Shown piece by piece: positions 9,221 through 15,367 of a DNA stretch of 15,367 nt. The stretch lies in NCBI GenBank assembly GCA_001953115.1, contig LSSL01001215.1:6631-21997 (forward strand). Direction: 5' to 3'. The position numbers and the translations under genes are program-made. This DNA is from Smittium mucronatum. Its lineage: Eukaryota > Kickxellomycota > Harpellomycetes > Harpellales > Legeriomycetaceae. The notes under the pieces were generated by a model. The model ran no database searches. It saw only the letters and a list, made by a program, of their open reading frames with translations, and was not told where the DNA came from. How positions within the stretch are numbered: the first letter of the stretch is position 1; each line of letters starts with the position of its first letter.

Positions 9221-9292
9221 TAATTACTTTACAGAAATGGTATGTGGCTTGTAATAAACGGGGTTTCATTGAAATATGATACCAGTTTTCCT
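9221..9292 (+). repeat. Diverged dispersed repeat, copy A
   Basis: It shares ordered blocks with copy B at 12161-12241: attacttta, then atgtggctt, then ggggt followed by a (c/t)attg block, then aaatatg(a/g)tac. Copy B has extra bases between the second and third blocks. The blocks keep order and strand, which is better explained by common origin than by chance, though each is short. It could be a relic of a transposable element. Confidence 0.45.
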
Positions 9293-10043
9293 TTTAAAAT
9301 ATTAAATGTAAAATGTCAGTAAAGCTTGAAAATTTTTATTTCATGAAAAACTGCATACTACTCCAGATATCTTATTAAATCAATACTTTTGATAGAATTT
9401 TTAATTGTTTGTTCTAAAATCGAAAATCTCAAGCTTTCAAGTAAAAAGGATCAGTTTTTTATCCCATTTGATCCTGAAAATTCTTGGTCGAAAAATATAA
9501 GTGTACCTTTTAAAAAATGCGATTGAAAATAGTTGAACGCTGAAGTTTAGTACACCCAAGAGCTCATCAAAGGGATCTTTGGAAAATCATGCATTATAAT
9601 TATTATTTTGAAGTCAAATTTTTTACTATGACATATCTTGATATCAATTAAATTTGATTTTTACCAGGATTTTATTAGGTAAATACTGGATTCAAAAAAG
9701 ATAAAAAATTTAAACCTTTCCACCCGAAGTGATTTTTATTACTTGAAATGTCGAATTTATCATATAAATATTCATAAAGTGGTTTATTTATTTTTGGGCT
9801 AGCCATTTTATTCTTGGTATAGTGCAACTATTAAGCTCATATCTCTGTTTGCAAGATTGGTTTTAGCTACATAATTCACTAAAAAAATATAAATTAGTAA
9901 ATAATATCCATACTTTAATTTGAAAATTTCAAAAAATAATTATATTTGAACCCGTTTTTATCATTACAAGAAAAACTCGAATCAAATTCCAGAGGCAATG
10001 ATAAAAGAAGGCATAAATGAGCGTAGGTATTTCATTACGATAC

Positions 10044-10049
10044 TTTATT
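10044..10049 (-). terminator. AATAAA poly(A) signal candidate for the PEBP gene
   Basis: On the minus strand AATAAA lies about 87 nt after the PEBP stop codon. Position and hexamer fit a polyadenylation signal, but chance occurrence in AT-rich DNA cannot be excluded. Confidence 0.35.
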
Positions 10050-10135
10050 CGATTTGGAGTTTATAAAAGAGCAAAAAAGCTGAAAATATATCAAAAATAT
10101 CAATCTGTTAATGGTAAATGTAGTATATGACACTT

Positions 10136-10837
10136 CTATGTGGCTGTAGCATTACTAGATGTTGGAGGATTAGTCCCTGGAATTGTACAGACAGCTCCAG
10201 GAGAAGACTCAACCTCAAAGTAATTTACTCCTATAATCTTCATATCATTTTCTGAGACAAATTTAGTTATATTAAATCCAGGTCTAGATGTAGATATGTT
10301 TAAATCAGGTATCTTTCTTTTTTGTTTAGCTAAAATCCAAACAAATCTTTTTCTGCCGCATCCCGGAAATGGCCTAGCTGGCAAATATGGAGTGCTTGTA
10401 GAGTTTCCGCTATTAAGATCCCTACCTTTAATGTTTACTTTTAGATAATGTCTAACCTGGGCCCGGAATGGGTTAGCTCTTGATGGAGCATCAGGGTCGA
10501 CCATAGCTATTGAATAATAGGAACGTTTTCGAGCTCTGTATTTTATCTCAGGGAGCATATCTGTTTCGTTTTTATAGGGGAAGTATTCCGTCCCAAACTC
10601 CATTTTTCGACCAACATAGCTTATTCTAAGATCTACTCTTGGCTTGAAGCTTTCTGGGATTACATCTGGAATAATTTTACCTGCCCTAAGGCGGGTTTTA
10701 ATGAAGCGAGCTCTTCTGCCCGAAATCCCTCTAAAAAGCTGATAATCTGAGAATCCAGAGAAAATGTCTCTTAATGAACACTCAGCAGAGACGCAAAACA
10801 AAAGAAATATACATAAACTAAACAAAGTGAATTTCAT
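10136..10837 (-). CDS. Secreted PEBP-family protein (phosphatidylethanolamine-binding-like)
   Basis: 233 aa from the ATG at 10837, which has A at -3; the open frame reaches 10858, but only at a TTG codon. Residues 1-18 form a signal peptide (KFT, then LFSLCIFLLFCV, with VSA-EC as likely cleavage site). The PEBP core follows: IPDVIPESF with P-x-x-x-L-x-I-S-Y (about 56-74), the signature DPDAPSR (114-120), RHYLKVNIKG (129-138) with the conserved His at 130, and PFPGCGRKRFVWILAKQ (about 156-172). In typical members the last motif reads G-x-HR-(Y/F)-V; here Lys163 replaces the His that lines the anion pocket. Five N-glycosylation sequons (N90, N145, N180, N189, N229) agree with secretion. The family binds phospholipid head groups or modulates kinases and proteases. 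The target here is unknown, and the changed pocket makes classical binding uncertain. Confidence 0.9.
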   Translation of the reverse strand: MKFTLFSLCIFLLFCVSAECSLRDIFSGFSDYQLFRGISGRRARFIKTRLRAGKIIPDVIPESFKPRVDLRISYVGRKMEFGTEYFPYKNETDMLPEIKYRARKRSYYSIAMVDPDAPSRANPFRAQVRHYLKVNIKGRDLNSGNSTSTPYLPARPFPGCGRKRFVWILAKQKRKIPDLNISTSRPGFNITKFVSENDMKIIGVNYFEVESSPGAVCTIPGTNPPTSSNATAT

Positions 10838-10898
10838 TTTATTATTATTTTTTTTCAACCTGTTTGGGATATGGAAATCTAGAAAGGATTATCCCCTG

Positions 10899-10914
10899 TT
10901 TTTATACTTTGTAA
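10899..10914 (-). promoter_or_regulatory. TATA box with overlapping palindrome, PEBP promoter
   Basis: On the minus strand TATAAAAA (10906-10899) lies 62-69 nt before the ATG of the PEBP gene. It overlaps one arm of a 7-bp inverted repeat, ATACTTT-gt-AAAGTAT, at about 10903-10918. Placement and match suit a TATA element; the palindrome might be a factor-binding site. Confidence 0.5.
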
Positions 10915-10918
10915 AGTA

Positions 10919-12331
10919 TCTTAAAATTACGCAAATCTGCTCTATTCTATTTTGCAGTTTAAATAATAGCAGTATTAATTCTGCTCTATTGCTTATCAAG
11001 AAAGGCGTATAAACTTTGCATATCAAATTTTAACTGTATTTAGCTTAATTTTAACTTGGCATCAAGCTGGTGCATTCAAATAATTTCGACTTTAAGAAAG
11101 CAGCAACTTACAACATCCAATTCGGCATTAGAAAGCTTCATATTGATTACTCAATAAAGCTATTAAATATTAATGCACCAATTTCCCCACTTTAAAAAAA
11201 TCTACCGGAAATAACTAGAGTAAAATCAAAATCAAAATATGTTCTAGAGATAATTTTTTAAAAGCGAGTTCTCACAAATAAATAAATCTCCAATAAATCG
11301 GGATTTTTGTTCTGGATGTCTAGAAATATTAACCAAAGCTATCTATTTTAAAAATAACAATATCGTTCTGTCCCCAATAATAGATATCTTCATATTTCTA
11401 AACCCATATAATTTCTAGGTCATCGGAGATATTTATTATCGTTTAGGATTTTAACAATTTTTTTATCACTATCTATTTATCACAGTTTTTGTTTTATTTT
11501 TTACATTAGACTTTTTTGTCCACCGCCATTTGTTATGGCTAGCTTTTAAGGGTGTTATTCCTCAACAAAGTTCCATGATATAAAAAAAAAATGCAAAAAA
11601 AAAAAATCATGCATAAAATGTAGCATATTTTTACTCAGTATTTGTAGATCAAATATTTTTTTATGCAAAAATAGGAAAGATCATTAAAAAAATTTAATAT
11701 ATTAGGGTAAAAACTGCTAACTGTATATTACCTTCTGATATAGACCTAATAAACAAACCATTAAAAAGCAAAAGAATTAATTATCAATTCTTTATAGAGC
11801 ATTTAACAAATGATACGATTTAATTTCCCAAAAAGAACTTGGAATACGCTTCAAGTGATTTTAGTTTGTTCATCTGAAAGCAGCATTTAAGGATATACAT
11901 GTATCGAAAGCCTATTTTTAAAAAAATTTATTCCGAAATTCAGCCTTACCTAAAAGAACTTTTAACTAACCAGCCACTTAAATGAATATATGCTTTGTTA
12001 TTTTAAATAAATATTTGATATTTTAACTCATAGAAAACTGCTGTATTTTTATCCAAAAATGATAAAACAGCCACCTTTATTCTTTATTATAGTACAGGAT
12101 AAGTTGTAGAAGTTTTCAAATATTTTGTTTTTAAGAACGCTTTAGGGTGTGGATATCTGGATTACTTTAGGAAAATAGCGATGTGGCTTTATGGACGATT
12201 CCGCTGTAAAAAAAGGGGTCTTATTGCTCAAATATGGTACAAGATTACAAAAAAAAATGCATTTTAATATTAATTAATTGATAATAAATTTCAAAATTAG
12301 ACCTATCTTGGTTTTAGTGGCGTGTAATTAT
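10919..12331. other. AT-rich intergenic DNA upstream of the PEBP gene
   Basis: The part nearest 10919-11200 probably belongs to the PEBP promoter. The rest has frequent stops in all frames, short A-runs (for example near 11582-11606) and copy B of the dispersed repeat. No gene or RNA is supported. Confidence 0.55.
12161..12241 (+). repeat. Diverged dispersed repeat, copy B
   Basis: Same strand and block order as copy A at 9221-9292, with about ten extra bases between the atgtggctt and ggggt blocks. Weak similarity may extend upstream (aaaacagc followed by a ttattat block near 12064-12092 in B and 9168-9184 in A) and downstream (a ttttaa-(a)atatta block). Confidence 0.45.
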
Positions 12332-12349
12332 GGGGGGGGGGGGGGGGGG
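12332..12349 (+). repeat. G18 homopolymer tract
   Basis: Eighteen consecutive G on the + strand, bounded by T on both sides. It is the only G or C run of this size in a window where long runs are otherwise T or A. It can form a G-quadruplex and is prone to length change; the exact count may be affected by sequencing error. Confidence 0.95.
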
Positions 12350-14839
12350 TCGAAAAAGTGCAAAAATTATATAAGAATTTAATAATTTTTTTATTTGAAT
12401 CAGAAATTGTATTAAAAACACTTTTATTTGGTTAATTATTTAGATCTTTGTGTCTTATTTTAACCTTTTAAATTAATAAATGATTTCAAAAACTATAGAA
12501 ATCTTATCTTGAAGTTCATATTTAGCGAATTTAATGGTTAGAGTATAATATTAAATCAAAAAAATATAAAATTTCTCTAGGATTATTTTCACATGGAATG
12601 AGAGAATTATGGTTTCATTATTTTGCAAAGTTAAAAATAGATATTTCTTATTCTACTTCATCACAATCAATAAAGTTAGATATAAGTGCTAAATATGAAT
12701 CTTTAAATTTTCTGTTAAAGTACAAGAAAGCGTTTTTTATTATATTCTTGAATAAATATTAGTTACAATTAATTAAAACATCATTTAATTTTAATCAAAA
12801 AAATAATAAATAATTGCTAAAGCTTTAAATTAATATATTAAAAAATGTTGCTTTTAATTAAATGGAATTAAACAAATTCTTTCAACTTTAATTTATTCTC
12901 ATCAAAATATAATTTCTCATCAAACATTTTTTTAATAAGAATATGTCTCAAAAATTGCTGATGTAATTTTCCTTAATAATAATTAAAAATTCAACCCCCC
13001 TTCCCCCTTCCATATATGCAGTCTTTTTTTTTTGAAAAAATTATTTTATAGGACTCGATTCAAATTTATTAATCCACTTTTATTTATCAAATTTTTAGAG
13101 TTGAATACTATAATGAAAATTGTACCTTATGTATTTCTGAATTATACCGAATATAAAAATCGTTGATAGGGGTATCGATGAGTAAAAAAATAGGAAAAAT
13201 TAAAGCATTCTGAAAAAAAATTTACAATTTCTAATATATTTTTATTTTCCTTCAGGAATTCTAATTTGTATTAGATATAAACTTAAGATCAAAATAAACT
13301 AATTATATTTATAAATGGCTAACTTTTAATAATTCTTTATGTGTTTGCATATATATATATATATATTCACACATATAAATAATATAATAAAATATTTGAT
13401 CACATTTTTAATAACTAATACTCGGTAATAAAATTATCCAATATTAGTTATAATTTTTTTTGTAAGTATCATTAATGATATTCTGATGACTAAATGTTAT
13501 TTCTTATTCTAGAAATGAATAGTAAAATATAAAACTAAGTTATTTATATCCAATCAAACACGATTTAACAAAAATCATATTTCACTTTATAAATACCTGG
13601 CCTATTTACTCATTTTTTAGATGTCGGTTAGAATAAAAATAACTTTAATATAAACCATTATGTTTGATATTTTATTGATTTAAATCTTAAAAATCAAAAA
13701 TAATAACACATTTGTGCATAATAGTAATATTTTCGTTGGAGCTGGTGTTCTCAAGATTATTTTTAAATGAAGTTTCTTTTTAAAAAATTAGTTGGAATTT
13801 AACTGTTTATATTCTTAAAATTTTACCCACATTTTGAAAAATATTTATAGCAATGCTCAACATATAAAACTGTATATTTAATGTGATATTTTCAAAAAAA
13901 AAAACATTATTTGAATGATTTATACAGGAATTCATTTGATTATTATTAATAAATGAATTTTTTGTGGGTCAAGAAAAAGTATAAAATCTAGATCCAAAGA
14001 AATAGTGGAATATATAAAAAAAGAAACTTTTTTTTTTTTCAAATAAAAGGTATTTCCTAAAATAATAATAATTTTATTACCAATATTATTATAAATATTC
14101 CAAATATTCTAGCTACCATTATAAACATATTAAAAGTTTAATTATTTAAAGGATGTCTTTTGTTAAAGTTAAATTTAAGGGATTTTTTATATTCTATTAT
14201 TAGAAAAAGCCAATAAATATACGTCTTAGTTAATTAATAAGCGAAAAAAATTTGTTCGAAAGATTCAACTTTAAAAGATTTCTATCTAGTTAAATATTTA
14301 TTTACATAAAATTTACTGATTAAATTGGGATTTTATAGAATTCACACTTTCATAAAGAAATAAATCACAAAAAAAAAAAATAACCTGAATTCTATTCATT
14401 AATAATTGATGTTTTCGAAGCAGGAAATTTTTAAAAATACAAGTGATTTGGAAAAAATAAGTGTAGTTTTAAATACAAGAAAATTATTTGATAAAGATGC
14501 ATTTTAGCAATGAAAATTTTCATTTTTATACCCGATTGAATTTTCAGGCAAATATATTTATTTTATGTACTGGGGGGCTATTTTAGGCTACCAGTAACAA
14601 AAATCTATAAAGTTTCAAGTAAAACCAAGCTAATATTTATTTCTAAATATTGAGTCAAATAGATTTTATTGGGAATTTTAGTAAATAAATCCCATTAGTG
14701 AGCCATCATTTTAACAATATGAATTATTTTTTCAATAAACAGTTCTTACTTTGATGAAATACAGATAGTTATACAAAAAACCATATCTTTTTTAAATGAT
14801 TTTTCTTAAATAAAAGGACGTTCAATCAAATTAATACAA
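12350..14839. other. 2.5-kb extremely AT-rich, gene-free stretch
   Basis: Sample rows hold only about 10-20% GC (12781-12840 has 6 G+C in 60), lower than any other part of the window. No ORF of 60 codons exists on either strand. Inside it are short G/C clusters: C6 and C5 at 12995-13007, and G6 at 14572-14577 within a hairpin whose arms are TACTGG (14568-14573) and CCAGTA (14591-14596). There is also an (AT)9 microsatellite. I see no gene, RNA or transposon signature. Confidence 0.7.
13349..13366. repeat. (AT)9 microsatellite
   Basis: Nine AT dinucleotides, flanked by a tgtgt block on the left and a cacaca-like block on the right, so the locus is a near-palindrome around the AT core. Confidence 0.9.
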
Positions 14840-15367
14840 CCCCTAAGAGTGAAATATCTCGCCGTGGTTTAGGGGCTTAATAGTGTACTTTTGGAAGTAC
14901 AATAGACCAAATTTTCACACAGCGTTGTACTATTCTTGGTTGGGAATAGTGGAGACAGCGCACAGCGATTCGGAGGACAGCGATTACAGAGGAGGACCAT
15001 CTAGAAACAGGAGGAACCAATCGTTTACCGCAGCTGAGACATAGTCTAGTGCACAAGTCCAGCGTTTGACATTCAGACGGATCTCAGCGTCTAACAACTA
15101 TTTGTAGGAAAGCCATGTCGATCAAAACCACGTTTGGGTAGGAGCCTAATTTTATTAATCCTGTTAGAAGTAGGTTCTGACTAGGAGCTCAGTAGATTCA
15201 ATGGACTATTTTTCGTTGACAAAGAGCTTAATTCTTGACTGCACGTAACCTCAGTCATCCAGCCTACTTGAAAAAATGCCATGGGGGTCTTTCGGTTGGT
15301 AGATTTTCCCTTTTCTCGTAGGTACGCAGCCGGTAGTCCGGCAGAGGAGCTTATTGTAGTTAGGATA
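14840..15367. mobile_element. GC-richer segment at window edge, probable inserted element (partial)
   Basis: At about 14840 base composition jumps from roughly 15-20% GC to about 45% (row 14941-15000 has 33 G+C in 60), and this holds to the end of the window. No long ORF is present on either strand. The left border carries three short hairpins: arms 14840-14846 and 14869-14875 (CCCCTAA), 14884-14890 and 14895-14901 (TGTACTT), and 14929-14935 and 14944-14950 (ACTATTC). A fourth, with arms GCCGG and CCGGC, is at 15329-15342. The word CAGCG recurs six times between 14920 and 15090. Such non-coding, differently composed DNA fits the LTR, UTR or terminal region of a transposable element that continues beyond the window. 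No primer-binding site, LTR pair or target duplication could be shown, so the class is unknown. Confidence 0.35.

Larger units (their letters stand above)
8461..10135. other. AT-rich intergenic DNA between the GTPase and PEBP genes
   Basis: About 1.7 kb without a supported gene. It should contain the GTPase promoter near 8461-8700 and the PEBP 3' region near 10136. An 83-codon minus-strand ORF with a true ATG (9018-9269) is AT-driven in composition and has no recognised domain. A short inverted repeat, CTACGT (8743-8748) with ACGTAG (8771-8776), is present. One copy of a diverged dispersed repeat lies at about 9221-9292. Confidence 0.6.

Noticed and set aside
9018..9269. 83-codon minus-strand ORF with a real ATG
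   Set aside because: Composition is that expected of random AT-rich DNA (Ile, Phe, Lys, Asn, Leu), no domain is visible, and the repeat copy A overlaps it.
10838..10858. Seven extra N-terminal residues of the PEBP frame
   Set aside because: The extension begins at TTG. The ATG at 10837 has an A at -3 and starts directly before the signal peptide.
14840..14875. CCCTAA / TTAGGG words that resemble fungal telomere repeats
   Set aside because: Each occurs once, in opposite orientation as hairpin arms, with no tandem array.
14861..14880. tRNA A-box-like TGGTTTAGGGG near the hairpins
   Set aside because: No B-box (GGTTCRA) lies at a suitable distance and no cloverleaf can be folded, so neither a tRNA nor a tRNA-derived SINE is supported.

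Overview
The window looks like nuclear DNA of an AT-rich, intron-containing fungus. An early-diverging lineage such as the gut-dwelling Harpellales (Kickxellomycotina) is a plausible guess, but the sequence does not prove it. The grounds are: three protein genes in eukaryotic style; short introns with GTA(T/A) donors, CTAAC branch sites and poly-T acceptors; a nucleus-encoded GTPase of mitochondrial type with a basic presequence; a secreted PEBP-family protein; long AT-rich intergenic DNA full of T or A runs; and standard stop codons. No bacterial operon, Shine-Dalgarno site or CRISPR array was seen.

Layout. 1-3489 is mostly AT-rich intergenic DNA. It holds a three-copy 45-bp tandem repeat (205-338), a tiny signal-peptide-like ORF (1400-1501) and a GC-elevated, coding-like stretch (1772-2130) whose frame is broken at a T13 run. 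3490-3839 is a pyrimidine-rich leader. 3840-6304 (+) is a five-exon gene of unknown function, reconstructed here as 673 aa: a probably helical, hydrophobic-rich N-terminal half and a Ser/Asn-rich tail with many S/T-P sites. It converges on an intronless gene at 6517-8460 (-), a circularly permuted YqeH/NOA1/Gep3-type mitochondrial GTPase. 10136-10837 (-) encodes a secreted, N-glycosylation-prone PEBP-family protein.

The right third has no recognisable gene. It contains one half of a diverged dispersed repeat (about 9221-9292 and 12161-12241), a G18 tract (12332-12349), an extremely AT-rich stretch (about 12350-14839) and, from about 14840 to the window edge, an abrupt switch to much higher GC with several short hairpins. 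That segment is probably the edge of a transposable element or another inserted unit.

The three genes show no shared pathway. Start codons needed correction: the longest open frames of the GTPase and the PEBP begin at TTG, so in-frame ATGs were chosen (8460, or 8349 as an alternative, and 10837). The best leads are the unrecognised five-exon gene with its codon-diverged internal duplication, the PEBP with a changed pocket motif, and the GC-rich right edge. None amounts to clear evidence of a new multi-gene system.
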